A stretch of 64,000 bases of DNA, from the NCBI GenBank assembly GCA_010672925.1, contig JAAHFP010000001.1, positions 443,037 through 507,036 on the forward strand, read 5' to 3'. The translations under genes and the position numbers were made by a program. Origin of the DNA: Symploca sp. SIO1C2. GTDB taxonomy: Bacteria; Cyanobacteriota; Cyanobacteriia; Cyanobacteriales; Coleofasciculaceae. The first letter of the stretch is position 1; each line of letters begins with the position of its first letter. Below are positions 8,884 to 17,643 of this stretch, piece after piece. The notes beneath the pieces are model-generated. The model worked only from the letters and a program-made list of their open reading frames with translations, had not been told where the DNA came from and did no database searches.

Positions 8884-10233
8884 ATGAAGGTTTCTGTTGT
8901 AGGAACAGGATATGTTGGCTTAGTTTCTGGAGTTTGTTTAGCAGAAAAAGGTCACCAAGTAACTTGTGTCGATATTGACCAAAGTAAGGTTGATAAAATC
9001 AATCAAGGTATTCCTCCTATCTATGAAGAAGGTTTAGAAGAATTACTCAAAAAGAACATTCAAAGTAATGTCAAAGCCACTACAGACTTACGTAGTGCCG
9101 TAATGGACTCAGAAATTTCTCTTATCGCTGTTGGCACTCCTTTTGATGGTCAGGAAATTGATCTTAAATATATTAAGGAAGTTGCCCGTCAGATTGGAGA
9201 AGTCCTCAAAGATAAGCCAGCTTATCATCTAGTTGTAACCAAAAGTACCGTAGTTCCCGGTACGACGGATGAGGTAGTTCTTCCCATTTTGGAGGAAGCT
9301 TCAGGGAAAAAAGCTGGAGTTGACTTTGGGGTAGGCATGAACCCAGAATTCCTCAAAGAAGGGGAAGCGATTAAGGACTTTATGTATCCTGACCGCATTG
9401 TTTACGGTGGTATAGACGAGAAAAGTATCAGTCTCCTAGCGGAACTCTATAGTGTCTTTGAAGGGGTAGACCAACTCGCCACCAATTGCAAAACTGCAGA
9501 GATGATTAAGTACACAGCAAATTCTCTGCTGGCAACGATGATCTCCTTCTCCAACGAAATTGGCAACCTTTGTGCCGCTGTTGGCAACATTGATGTTGTT
9601 GAAGTGATGAAAGGAGTTCATCTAGACAAGCGCCTCACCCCAATTCTGCCTACTGGTGAGCGTATTGTTCCCTCTTTTACCACCTATATTGAAGCTGGTT
9701 GTGGATTTGGAGGCAGCTGTTTTCCTAAGGATGTCAAGGCACTCAATTCCTACGGAGAGAAATTGGGTAGTCCCATGCGCTTGTTGGAAGCAGTAATTGG
9801 AGTCAACTCTGAGCAACCGGAAAAAATTCTCTCACTCCTAGGAAAACATGTCTCTGAACTCAAAGGAGTCAATATTGCGGTTCTAGGCTTAGCATTCAAA
9901 CCAGGAACTGATGACATCCGGGAGTCTCCAGCCATACCAGTCACCCAATCCCTATTGGATGCAGGTGCAGTAGTCAAAGCTTACGATCCTATTGCCAAGC
10001 ATGAGGCTCAAAAGGTCTTTGGTGAGGATAAGTTAGTATTTTGTGATGACTTGTCTGAAGCGATCGCTCAAGTGGAGGTAATTATCATTATTACCCGTTG
10101 GCCAGAGTTCCAGCAAATTCCCGAATTATTGGCGAAATTAGAGAAGCCACCATTAGTTATTGATGGACGGCGGATGCTGAATAAAAAGAGCGTCAAGAGA
10201 TATGAAGGAATTGGTCTCGAAGTGAAGGCATAA
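8884..10233 (+). CDS. ugd: UDP-glucose 6-dehydrogenase
   Basis: Oxidises UDP-glucose to UDP-glucuronate using two NAD+. 449 residues: N-terminal Rossmann motif VVGTGYVGLVSGVCLAEKGH, VGTPF, NPEFLKEGEAIKDFMYPDRIV, catalytic Cys279 in GCGFGGSCFPKD, and a C-terminal domain with LGLAFKPGTDDIRESP. A GGAGG site overlaps the end of the preceding gene, so the two are co-translated. It supplies the substrate for the UXS-like neighbour or for uronic-acid-containing exopolysaccharide. Confidence 0.96.
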   Translation: MKVSVVGTGYVGLVSGVCLAEKGHQVTCVDIDQSKVDKINQGIPPIYEEGLEELLKKNIQSNVKATTDLRSAVMDSEISLIAVGTPFDGQEIDLKYIKEVARQIGEVLKDKPAYHLVVTKSTVVPGTTDEVVLPILEEASGKKAGVDFGVGMNPEFLKEGEAIKDFMYPDRIVYGGIDEKSISLLAELYSVFEGVDQLATNCKTAEMIKYTANSLLATMISFSNEIGNLCAAVGNIDVVEVMKGVHLDKRLTPILPTGERIVPSFTTYIEAGCGFGGSCFPKDVKALNSYGEKLGSPMRLLEAVIGVNSEQPEKILSLLGKHVSELKGVNIAVLGLAFKPGTDDIRESPAIPVTQSLLDAGAVVKAYDPIAKHEAQKVFGEDKLVFCDDLSEAIAQVEVIIIITRWPEFQQIPELLAKLEKPPLVIDGRRMLNKKSVKRYEGIGLEVKA

Positions 10234-10292
10234 GTTTGTGGAACAGGCTTCAGTGCCTGTCTCAATCTCAATCAAATAAATAATCATTTTAT

Positions 10293-10319
10293 GTGGAACT
10301 GGCAAGATGCCGGTTCCAC
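10293..10319. repeat. Short palindromic repeat (GGAAC-GGCAAGATGCC-GTTCC type)
   Basis: A 27-base near-palindrome built on GGCAAGATGCC flanked by GTGGAAC/GTTCCAC. Variants occur at 10240-10265, 29839, 33582 and 45341-45365, and GGGAGCAAGATGCTCCC at 10362-10380 is a cousin. In this window they sit just outside genes. This copy may act as the ugd transcription end. Confidence 0.6.
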
Positions 10320-10541
10320 TTCTCTTTTAAGGAACAAGATTTTAGGGAGCAAGATTGTTTTTGGGAGCAAGATGCTCCCACTTAATTCTTTCAAGATTTT
10401 TCGAGCTCAACAGTGCTCTTTTTTAAGTGCGTATACTCTTCTGGATGCGTGGAAGTTAACTCTGCGTGAAGATATCTCTAGCTTTTCTGGCGGGTGAGAG
10501 GACGATCAATCAGTATCTCACCCCCATCTTTATCTAGCTAA

Positions 10542-10819
10542 TGTAGGTTGGGTGAAGCGTTCTTTCGGGATCAATCGTAGTTCATGGCCTTCACACCAAC
10601 AAGCGCAACCCAACACAGCAACTAAAAGGTAAGTTAGGTGAAGCTTTTTTACAGATTAATTGAAATAATAGTGATGCTCTGCAAGTAACTTAACTGTTGC
10701 GGAAGGTCAGTTTCCATATTCAGCCTCATTCAATACGGTAGATTCAGTGTTGGGTTTCGCTTTTGGTTTTGCCGCCAAGATGATGGGTTAAATCCTCACA
10801 ACGCTTCACCCAACCTACA
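10542..10819. mobile_element. MITE-like element with perfect 19-bp terminal inverted repeats
   Basis: TGTAGGTTGGGTGAAGCGT (10542-10560) is the exact reverse complement of the 19 bases at 10801-10819. A second, inner pair (CAACCCAACAC near 10607 and GTGTTGGGTT near 10747) makes it nested. The 278-bp unit has no open frame for a transposase, as expected of a non-autonomous element. A shorter relative is at 61828-61897. Confidence 0.75.
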
Positions 10820-10965
10820 AGAGAAAGCGATCGTATCCATACTATCTCGCGATCGCAAGAAATGAACAATCAAGTTCAGATTGCCTATCGTCGGGTATCT
10901 TGAACTTTTGCCTGTTGCTTTTTGGTGAAGGATGTTGACTTTGTTCCGTTTTTTACTACTATTTT

Positions 10966-11157
10966 ATGAAAGGAGAAAATTCTCTAGAGCAAACCATTCG
11001 TGAGGACAATACACCAACTTCGTTACCAATTATTACCATCGCAAATCCTGATAGATTTGATGAGAGTAGTTATCGACAAAGATGTGCTACCCGATTAATT
11101 GAAATCTTATTTGATTTGGAAAATTACCTGGGAGTCGGTCGAATTTATATCCCATAA
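10966..11157 (+). CDS. Small hypothetical protein or gene remnant
   Basis: A 63-codon frame from ATG 10966, ending ATRLIEILFDLENYLGVGRIYIP. I recognise no family. The composition is protein-like and the end is abrupt, so it may be the surviving N-terminal part of a longer gene cut by the repeat-filled stretch that follows. No clear ribosome site. Confidence 0.25.
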   Translation: MKGENSLEQTIREDNTPTSLPIITIANPDRFDESSYRQRCATRLIEILFDLENYLGVGRIYIP

Positions 11158-11254
11158 AGTCAGAATCTTGTAGGGTTGGAATTAATTGCGATTGCCTACG
11201 GCACCAGCGTAGCTGATCGCTTGTTCGTTTTTGCTACAAAAAAAATGTGTCTGG

Positions 11255-11342
11255 TGTAGGGGCGGGTTTAGGGATATGATTGGTACATTAATGATAACCT
11301 TGATACAAAACCCGCCCTCTCGATAACCTTGCGGATTTGCGA
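11255..11342. repeat. Dispersed repeat with GGGCGGGTTT/AAACCCGCCC stem, copy 1
   Basis: GGGCGGGTTT at 11260-11269 pairs with AAACCCGCCC at 11308-11317, followed by CGATAACCTTGCGGATT. Copy 2 at 28749-28833 has the same stem and the same tail, with a diverged loop, so this is one repeat family. Confidence 0.75.
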
Positions 11343-11389
11343 GCGCTTTTTCTGAGCAATCTTGGATTGGTGGCAATTTTGGTGATTTT

Positions 11390-11430
11390 TTGCTATTATT
11401 GAGATAATAGAATAGGTGTGCACCTGTAAT
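11390..11430. repeat. AATAATGG-AGGTGTGCRCCTGTA element, copy 1
   Basis: A TTATTAT...AATAATGG-type AT stem followed by the palindrome GGTGTGCACC and TGTAA. Three more copies are at 28911-28960, 29901-29950 and 45241-45290. This copy also lies about 50 bases after a GGGCGGGTTT repeat, as does copy 2. Confidence 0.7.
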
Positions 11431-11660
11431 GTATCAACCTATTCAAGTCTCGTTACATCCCGTTGAAATGATTCTGCTCCGAGACACAGGTGGCAATCTT
11501 AATACTCCATTGACATTAATTTCCATGCTCATAGTTCCTGTCAGTTTTAACAGACTACAAATAATGCGATCGCTTATTGGTTAATAAGATGTTTTCTATT
11601 TGGAAGTCCCTTATTCTGTGTGCTTTACCGTAGTGTTGGACTGCTGGTGCTATGTTGAAA

Positions 11661-11700
11661 CTAGAATCCCATGGCTTCTAGCCATGGGGAGTGTCAACTC
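11661..11700. mobile_element. Right-end-like hairpin of an IS200/IS605 element
   Basis: CCCATGGCT-TCT-AGCCATGGG forms a 9-bp stem preceded by TAGAAT and followed by GGAGTGTCAAC. This is the layout I associate with right ends of TnpB-type IS200/IS605 elements, but no tnpB is left nearby. It lies 13 bases past the stop of the minus-strand hydrolase and could serve as its terminator. Confidence 0.4.
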
Positions 11701-11712
11701 TACCTTCTCAAT

Positions 11713-12657
11713 TCACTTATTGAAGAACTCAGCCACAGCATCGGTTGATGCTTTTACGGCGTCTGGCTTGTAGTAGAAATCAATATGGCCAAACTCGTCA
11801 AAAGTTAGAACTTCGTGTTCATTGGTCAGCTTCTCAATGAAGTTGGTTGAACAAATAGCAGTGAAAGCTGATGGGCTGTAAATAACCAAAGTTGGCTGTA
11901 CGATCTTATCTGCGTAATGTTCTGCAATAGAAAAAAGAGATTGCATAGGCTGATCACCGATATGCATGTTGGTGTAGTTCTCAACAGCTTTAGGACCTTT
12001 AACACCATCACGACCATAGTAACTATAGGACTCACCCGCCATAGGATTGCTTGACGATTCTACGTGCTCTTCTAAGGATTGTTCATCATCGAGACCATAC
12101 AAGTCCACATAATCCGGCTTGCCAGTTTCATAGATTTTTTGTTTGGAAGCATTTGCTGCCGCGATCATTTGGTGTGCAGCCGCTTTATCAGTCCATTGGA
12201 AAGCATCTGCTGCCATCATTCCTGACACCATCGCAATTTTCTTGATGCGGCGGTCTGTCACTGCTGCTGATGCGATGATTGAACCGCCTTGGCATGCACC
12301 AAGCCCATAAATATCTTCTACGAATGGAAGTGTTCCCAAGTATGAAACGGCATCCCAGGTATTTTCAATCAGTCTAAACATGTACCTTGATTGTTTGAAC
12401 TCCCCTGGGAGTGCTGGAGAATCTCCCATCCCCAAATAATCAAAGCCTAAAAAGACAAATCCTCTTTCAGCCATTTCAGACCCATAGGTTGCCATGACTT
12501 GTTCTTTTACTTGAGGAAATGGGCTTGCACTTACTATGGCTTTGTACTTCTTGTTTTCATCAAAACCTTCGGGAAGGTAAAGATTACCGACTAAATCCAC
12601 TCCAAAGGATTTGAAAGTTACTTTGTTGTCGCCAGCAGTGAGAGTTTGGTTTGTCAT
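11713..12657 (-). CDS. Alpha/beta hydrolase (YcjY / dienelactone hydrolase-like)
   Basis: 314 residues. The nucleophile elbow reads GLGACQGGS, placing a Cys where most alpha/beta hydrolases have Ser; this is usual in dienelactone hydrolases and YcjY-type proteins and so is not a defect. The acid and base of the triad are probably in the C-terminal part; the His is in EFGHIDFYYKP. FPQVKEQVMATYGSEMAERG and FDYLGMGDSPALPGEF match the YcjY type. AAGGAC lies upstream of the ATG. It is transcribed away from an AraC regulator across a 105-base gap, so regulation by that protein is likely. The substrate is unknown. Confidence 0.83.
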   Translation of the reverse strand: MTNQTLTAGDNKVTFKSFGVDLVGNLYLPEGFDENKKYKAIVSASPFPQVKEQVMATYGSEMAERGFVFLGFDYLGMGDSPALPGEFKQSRYMFRLIENTWDAVSYLGTLPFVEDIYGLGACQGGSIIASAAVTDRRIKKIAMVSGMMAADAFQWTDKAAAHQMIAAANASKQKIYETGKPDYVDLYGLDDEQSLEEHVESSSNPMAGESYSYYGRDGVKGPKAVENYTNMHIGDQPMQSLFSIAEHYADKIVQPTLVIYSPSAFTAICSTNFIEKLTNEHEVLTFDEFGHIDFYYKPDAVKASTDAVAEFFNK

Positions 12658-12762
12658 TTTCTTTGTCCTTTGGGGTTGGCTTGCATTGTAATTCCTTCGC
12701 TAACGCTAAATCAGCCCAATTGATCTCGAATTTTTGCCTATTTGTATCAATCTTGAAAAAGC
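12658..12762. promoter_or_regulatory. Divergent promoter region, hydrolase / araC-type gene
   Basis: 105 bases between two divergent starts, the usual place for AraC-family control of itself and its neighbour. I see no clean operator repeat. Confidence 0.4.
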
Positions 12763-13680
12763 ATGACAGAAGTGGGTCATCCTGGAACCATGAATAATAC
12801 ATGCAAAATTATCGAGCTCATCGATCGACACACCATTTCCGAGGGCGTGACGGAGACCCCCATTGAGGGATTGCAACTGTTTCGGATGAACCACCCTGTG
12901 GAGCGATTGCCTGGGGTGTACGATCCGAGTATTTGCGTGATTGTGCAGGGACGGAAGCGGGCGTACTTAGATGGCACAACCCACATTTACGATAGGGATC
13001 AGTATTTGTGTTGTACCCTGCCCATACCTGCAGAGGCAGAGGTGATCGAGGCATCACCAGAAAAACCCCTGCTTGGTCTTTTGCTGCGCCTTGAGACTCG
13101 AGTCATGTTTGAGACGGTGCTTAAGATGGCGGCTCTGGATCGTGGCAGCGCCTCAAGAGCGGAAGTTGTGCCTGGGCTTACTGTTGCCAAGTGGGATGAG
13201 GACTTTGCCACAGGACTTCAACGCCTTTTGGAATTGTTGGATGATCCTATTGCACTCGATATCCTCGGCAGTGGCAGGCTTAAGGAATTGATGTTTGCGG
13301 TTCTTCGAGGTCAGGCTGGGGGTGCATTTTTCCATGCATATGGGGGAGCAATGCAGCAGATATCGCGGGCATTGACTTTCCTAAAAGCCAATCTTCATAA
13401 AGCAATCTCGATTGATGAGTTGGCTAAAGAGGCAGGGATGAGCCGCGCAGTGTTTCACCGCAAGTTCAAGGAAGTCACCACTTATTCCCCGATTCAGTTT
13501 ATTAAGCTGCATCGTCTCAATGAAGCGTCAAGACTGATTGTGAGTGGCTCTACGGTTGGGGATGCGGCATATCATGTGGGCTACTCTAGCCAATCTCAAT
13601 TTAGTCGCGATTTCCGACGGTATTTTGGCAAATCCCCAAGCCAGTGGGGATTTGGAGACTTGAAGCAGTCTGAACCATAG
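12763..13680 (+). CDS. AraC family transcriptional regulator
   Basis: 305 residues. The N-terminal half is of the AraC_N cupin type (GLQLFRMNHPVERLPGVYDPSICVIVQGRK), the C-terminal ~100 residues are two helix-turn-helices (SIDELAKEAGMSRAVFHRKFKE and GDAAYHVGYSSQSQFSRDFRRYFGKSP). ATG 12790 is a possible alternative start; neither has a strong ribosome site. It most likely senses a small molecule and controls the divergent hydrolase gene (inference from layout). Confidence 0.9.
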   Translation: MTEVGHPGTMNNTCKIIELIDRHTISEGVTETPIEGLQLFRMNHPVERLPGVYDPSICVIVQGRKRAYLDGTTHIYDRDQYLCCTLPIPAEAEVIEASPEKPLLGLLLRLETRVMFETVLKMAALDRGSASRAEVVPGLTVAKWDEDFATGLQRLLELLDDPIALDILGSGRLKELMFAVLRGQAGGAFFHAYGGAMQQISRALTFLKANLHKAISIDELAKEAGMSRAVFHRKFKEVTTYSPIQFIKLHRLNEASRLIVSGSTVGDAAYHVGYSSQSQFSRDFRRYFGKSPSQWGFGDLKQSEP

Positions 13681-13685
13681 ACTCA

Positions 13686-13779
13686 GATCTTGCACCAAGT
13701 CTGAAATTGACTTGGGTCGTGAGGGAATAGGGAATAGGGAACAGGGAACAGTAAGAAGATTTGACGATTTCAGCATTGG
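13686..13779 (-). repeat. CCGTCAAATCTT...GTGCAAGAT dispersed repeat, copy 1 (reverse)
   Basis: Read on the minus strand it starts TCGTCAAATCTTCTTACTG and ends GGTGCAAGATCTGAGT. Copies on + are at 43625-43710 and 53430-53517. The two ends are conserved and the middle is variable; here the middle is filled with CCCTATTCC copies. Confidence 0.65.
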
Positions 13780-13919
13780 AATTGATTGTTGTAACTGACT
13801 CTAGTAAGTATTTCTGTACTAGTGAAAGATGTGAGATAGACATAGGGCGAGGTTTCAGTCAATCCCTTCGATACCGGTGAGCTTTCGCTGACATTTTCCC
13901 TTGGTCTTTGCGTTGAGGT

Positions 13920-14867
13920 TCAGAACTCTGTGCCCAGCAGGTCGTTCGAGAGTTCCCAAAGCTTTTGTGCACCATCGGCATCGTAGGCATGTGGAGCGTA
14001 TCCGTTATCGGTAAAATCTTCACCGCCCGGCTCAGAAATGTGACAATCTTCCAGATACAGGCTTGTCTTGCCGTTGAGAGCAGGCGACGTCGCGGCCCAG
14101 CAGGATGTTGCCGCGCCCTGAGGGACTGTCTTCCAGATATCCGGATAATCCTTGATCAACTGCTCAAATCTCTTGACCATTTCTGGTTCCAGATTGCGGC
14201 CAAGCTCAGTTTGGATGCCGCCTGGGTGTACCGCAAAGCTGGTGACGCCACAATCTGCCCAACGGCGGGCGAGTTCTAACGTGAACCAGATGTTTGCCGT
14301 TTTTGACTGACCATAAGCCTGAAGCGCCTCATAGTCGCGGTTCTGGAAATTCGGGTCGTCCAAATCCACCGTTGAATGCCGATGCCCAGCGGATGACAGG
14401 TTCACAATGCGGGCTTTACCTGCGGCCTTGATGACATCCGAGAGTAGATTGGTCAGCAGAAAGTGACCCAGATGGTTCGTTGCAAACTGGCTTTCCCAGC
14501 CCTCGGCAGTACGGGTCAACGGAGTCGCCATTATGCCTGCATTGTTGATCAGAATATCGAGTTTTTCGTGGCGGCTAAGCCAATCAGCCGCGAAGGTGCG
14601 GATCGTGGCCGGTTTATCTAACTCCAAGGCTGCGGTTTCGGGCAAACGACCCGTTTCTGACTGAATTTCATTGGCGACCTTGGAAAGCTTGGTTTCCGAT
14701 CGCGCAACGAGGGTAACGTTAGCACAACAAGCAGCGAGGGCACGCGCAGTTTCCGCTCCCAGGCCGGTTGATGCTCCAGTTACAAGGGCGGTCTTGCCCG
14801 ATAGATCGATGCCGCTGAGCACGTCGGTTGTCGTAGAATTGCGATCAAATTTCATGGTTGGTTTCAC
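13920..14867 (-). CDS. SDR family oxidoreductase (retinol dehydrogenase-like)
   Basis: Classical/extended SDR of 315 residues: cofactor loop TGASTGLG at 30-37, NNAG at 108-111, catalytic Ser in NLSSAGH (~159), and Y185-x3-K189 in AYGQSKTANIW. FAVHPGGIQTELGR follows, as in retinol dehydrogenase/WWOX-like SDRs of bacteria. The start at 14867 is GTG; ATG at 14855 is equally plausible. Codon third positions look richer in G/C than in neighbouring genes, and a TetR gene lies divergently, a layout common in proteobacteria; transfer is likely. The substrate is unknown. Confidence 0.88.
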   Translation of the reverse strand: MKPTMKFDRNSTTTDVLSGIDLSGKTALVTGASTGLGAETARALAACCANVTLVARSETKLSKVANEIQSETGRLPETAALELDKPATIRTFAADWLSRHEKLDILINNAGIMATPLTRTAEGWESQFATNHLGHFLLTNLLSDVIKAAGKARIVNLSSAGHRHSTVDLDDPNFQNRDYEALQAYGQSKTANIWFTLELARRWADCGVTSFAVHPGGIQTELGRNLEPEMVKRFEQLIKDYPDIWKTVPQGAATSCWAATSPALNGKTSLYLEDCHISEPGGEDFTDNGYAPHAYDADGAQKLWELSNDLLGTEF

Positions 14868-15159
14868 TTTCTTATGAGATGTTATTGTCAGACTGGCTAA
14901 ACAGCGAGTGTGGCTGGGGCGCTCTGGAAGAACAGAGCACCACTTTTTCGTTATACGGCTTGTAGTTCGGCAGCTGAACCACCATGCTTTTTGAAGAAGC
15001 CGTCAATCGCTATCCATCGACTCGAAGTAGCTGGCTTTTCAGCTCTTTTGTTGAGGTCGCAAAAGTAAAATCTTTTGTTTACATTATTCATACTAGGGCC
15101 TAAATCCAAAAATGTAAAGAGTTAATTTTACTTTTTATTAGAGCAACAGGTGAAAAGAC

Positions 15160-15750
15160 ATGAAACTCACTGAAAAGAAACGAAAAAACATCATTGAGGC
15201 AGCAATTGAGGAGTTCCGGGAACAAGGGTTTCTTGGGGCAAATACTACTCGCATCGCCAAGCGTGCGGGTGTTTCGAGTCGTACCCTCTACAATCACTTT
15301 GAAAGCAAGGAAGAGCTGTTCAAGGCAATTTCTCAAATCATGATCGAGCGAAACACGGCCATGAAGCCAGTCGCCTACAATCCTGACCAACCATTGAACC
15401 AGCAGCTTGTAGATGCTTTGGAGCGTTATGTGGCAGTGATCACGGAGGCTGAGGTCATGGGGCTGAACAGGATGGTGATTTCTGAGCTTCTGCGTGATCT
15501 CGAAAGGTCACGAGCCTTCTTTGCGGAAATGGTGACCCATGACTATCCCATCACCCAGCTCATCAAAGATGCTATGGAAGCTGGCGCGTTGCGTCCTGCG
15601 GAGCCTGAATATGCTGCCAGCCAATTGTTGGGATTGGTGAAGAACTTCTTCTTCTGGCCAGAATTTTTACTGGGGGAGAAGCTGGCATCAGAAGGAGTCA
15701 TGCAAGACTGCGTTGCGATGTTCCTGTCTCACTACAAAACGGACTCATAA
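15160..15750 (+). CDS. TetR/AcrR family transcriptional regulator
   Basis: 196 residues. N-terminal TetR helix-turn-helix: NIIEAAIEEFREQGFLGANT then RIAKRAGVSSRTLYNHFESKEELF. The C-terminal ligand domain has ELLRDLERSRAFFAEMV and GLVKNFFFWPEFLLG, like the AefR/TetR_C_7 type. It faces the SDR gene across a 292-base gap and probably represses it. Base use resembles the SDR, so the two probably arrived together. Confidence 0.88.
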   Translation: MKLTEKKRKNIIEAAIEEFREQGFLGANTTRIAKRAGVSSRTLYNHFESKEELFKAISQIMIERNTAMKPVAYNPDQPLNQQLVDALERYVAVITEAEVMGLNRMVISELLRDLERSRAFFAEMVTHDYPITQLIKDAMEAGALRPAEPEYAASQLLGLVKNFFFWPEFLLGEKLASEGVMQDCVAMFLSHYKTDS

Positions 15751-15870
15751 GCTTCCGCGTCGTATTTTCTTACATCGAACTCAGGTATTAGGAACAAGTT
15801 TGGTTTACTTTATAGTTCATTTGTACTATAATATATGCCATACTCTTAGGTCGCCATCCCCAAGATTAGT

Positions 15871-16542
15871 ATGAAAGAACTGCAAGCAGGAATTCGACAA
15901 GTTCAGGCAGAGTGCATTCCCCTGCATCAAGATTCTGCCTTTCCTGAGCGAGAATTGAAGCCAGTCACAAAGAAAGCACTGCGACAGCAAGATAGCAACC
16001 AACAATTCAATCGACGTCCTCCTTTACAACGACGTTCCCCCATCAACAAGCAAACATCTGGAATTCCATCCTTAAATAACCGAACAAAAGTAGCAACAAA
16101 GGCAACTCCGTTGTATAAACGTCCCAAGTCAAGAAAGAGAGTTAATCGCCGAAAACTTCTTGCACCTGCTAGTGCCAAACCATCTTTACAACAGCTACAG
16201 CAAAGAACTAACCATGCTTTAAGACGCTTAGGAAATCAAGCAGAACGCATTAATCAAATTTCAGCAGAGTTGGAAGCAGCAATATGGGAGCTAAAAGCGA
16301 TCGCATCGGAAGTGAACCAAAATTGGCAAGCACTTCAGGTGATGCAGCAATCTACTACTGAAGTAATCAACCCGGAAATATGCGAGTACCAAGCTACTAG
16401 TGTGCCAACTATCGAGCAAAAACCCTGTGGCTCTTTATTGTTAACATCACGACCAGTAGATTTGGGTAAAACTGAACGGGAAGCTGGGTTACTAATGCGG
16501 AAATTAGAGCATCGTTCCCGAAGAAAAGGGATCAAAGGTTAA
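15871..16542 (+). CDS. Hypothetical basic protein with coiled coil
   Basis: 223 residues, rich in Arg/Lys/Gln. The N-terminal ~100 residues are low-complexity and basic (PPLQRRSP, RPKSRKRVNRRKLL). Residues ~105-160 form a heptad-like helix (LQQLQQRTNHALRRLGNQAE, then ELEAAIWELKAIASEVNQNW). The C-terminus is basic again. No catalytic motif and no signal peptide. I recognise no family; a nucleic-acid- or membrane-surface-binding role is possible but unsupported. A HIP1 site lies inside the gene, so it is probably native. Confidence 0.65.
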   Translation: MKELQAGIRQVQAECIPLHQDSAFPERELKPVTKKALRQQDSNQQFNRRPPLQRRSPINKQTSGIPSLNNRTKVATKATPLYKRPKSRKRVNRRKLLAPASAKPSLQQLQQRTNHALRRLGNQAERINQISAELEAAIWELKAIASEVNQNWQALQVMQQSTTEVINPEICEYQATSVPTIEQKPCGSLLLTSRPVDLGKTEREAGLLMRKLEHRSRRKGIKG

Positions 16543-16608
16543 AAGGAGGCTGCAAAGCAGTCCCGATGCAAAAATTTCATCACCATGCATGAAAATTAAT
16601 CTTTACTA

Positions 16609-16694
16609 ATACCAAATCCGGCAATTCAAAGTCCCCTAGAATTGCCAGATTTAGGGGGCAAACAAACACCGTTTGTCTTAACCAGATTTGGTAT
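16609..16694. mobile_element. MITE-like element, ATACCAAATCCGG family, copy 1
   Basis: ATACCAAATCCGG (16609-16621) faces CCAGATTTGGTAT (16682-16694) with one mismatch. Inner pairs GGCAATTC/GAATTGCC and ACAAAC/GTTTGT add further stems. No coding capacity. It lies within the 317-base gap 16543-16859, which otherwise holds only CAGCTCCCC filler. Family copies: 36941-37058, 48683-48775, 51550-51642, 63542-63668. Confidence 0.8.
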
Positions 16695-16859
16695 GACTCC
16701 TATTCTCAGTCTAGGAGGAAAGAAACTGGAGTTTAGACGATAAAGGATAAGTCAAACTTTTTGATTTCATTAATTGCCTATAACGGTAAATATGTTTGTG
16801 CTGAAGTGTTAGGTGGTAGGTGATTTCCTCCCTATCTCCCTCAGCTCCCCCAGTTCCGG

Positions 16860-17561
16860 CTAAAGAGACCAAGAAATTGGCTCAATGCCATTTTTTTGTA
16901 AATAAGCATTAGTTTTGGAAAAATGCCGGTTGCCAAAGAAACCACGATGGGCGGATAGCGGCGAAGGGTGGGGCGAGGTAAGCACCAGATGTCGTTCACG
17001 GTCAATAAATTTTCCTTTTTGTTTTGCATAGGAACCCCACAGCAGAAAAACTAGATTTTTCCTTTGCTGGTTTAAGGCGCTGATAATCGTATCTGTAAAT
17101 TCCTCCCAGCCTTGTCCTTTATGAGAAGCGGCTTTATGGCATTCTACTGTTAGTACACTGTTGAGCAGTAACACTCCTTGCTCCGCCCAGCTTTGCAGGC
17201 AGCCATTTTCCGGTAGTTTAATGCCCAAGTCCTGTTCAATTTCTTTGAAAATATTTATCAGGGAAGGAGGCGGGGCAACACCCTTAGGGACAGAAAAGCA
17301 CAAACCATGGGCTTGACCCGGTCCATGATAAGGGTCTTGTCCAAGAATTACCACTTTGACTTGGTCAAATGGAGTGCTGTTCATGGCATTGAACATTAGT
17401 GAACCACGGGGGTAAATAATTTTGCCAGCAGCCTTTTCCGCCTTTAGAAATTTTTTCAGTGCCTGCATGTTGGGAGTAGCAAACACATCTTCCAAAACCG
17501 CCTTCCAGCTGGGTTCAAGTTTAATGTTACTGCTAGGAGAGGGGGTAGCTTCTGTTGTCAT
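16860..17561 (-). CDS. ung: Uracil-DNA glycosylase
   Basis: Family 1 UDG, 233 residues. The water-activating loop [20 protein letters not shown] has the catalytic Asp76, and the leucine/His loop [13 protein letters not shown] lies near the C-terminus, with [10 protein letters not shown] between. It removes uracil from DNA as the first step of base excision repair. The gene is complete and on its own. Confidence 0.97.
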   Translation of the reverse strand: MTTEATPSPSSNIKLEPSWKAVLEDVFATPNMQALKKFLKAEKAAGKIIYPRGSLMFNAMNSTPFDQVKVVILGQDPYHGPGQAHGLCFSVPKGVAPPPSLINIFKEIEQDLGIKLPENGCLQSWAEQGVLLLNSVLTVECHKAASHKGQGWEEFTDTIISALNQQRKNLVFLLWGSYAKQKGKFIDRERHLVLTSPHPSPLSAHRGFFGNRHFSKTNAYLQKNGIEPISWSL

Positions 17562-17643
17562 ATGAGAATTTGTATTTAAGCGAAAATTCGCTAAACTTGG
17601 CTTGCTGGTTCAGTTATCACTCACACTCTATTTTATCAGTGTC

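Larger units (their letters stand above)
10234..10965. other. Intergenic region dominated by repeat elements
   Basis: Holds the short palindromes near 10240-10380 and the MITE-like element at 10542-10819. An open frame at 10291-10497 starts inside a palindrome and is not convincing. Confidence 0.6.
11158..11712. other. Intergenic region with three dispersed repeat types
   Basis: Contains a GGGCGGGTTT inverted repeat (11255-11342), a GGTGTGCACC element (11390-11430) and an IS200/IS605-like end hairpin (11661-11700). No supported gene. Confidence 0.6.

Noticed and set aside
10291..10497. 68-codon open frame after ugd
   Set aside because: Starts within a palindromic repeat and reads through further GGGAGCAAGATGCTCCC copies.
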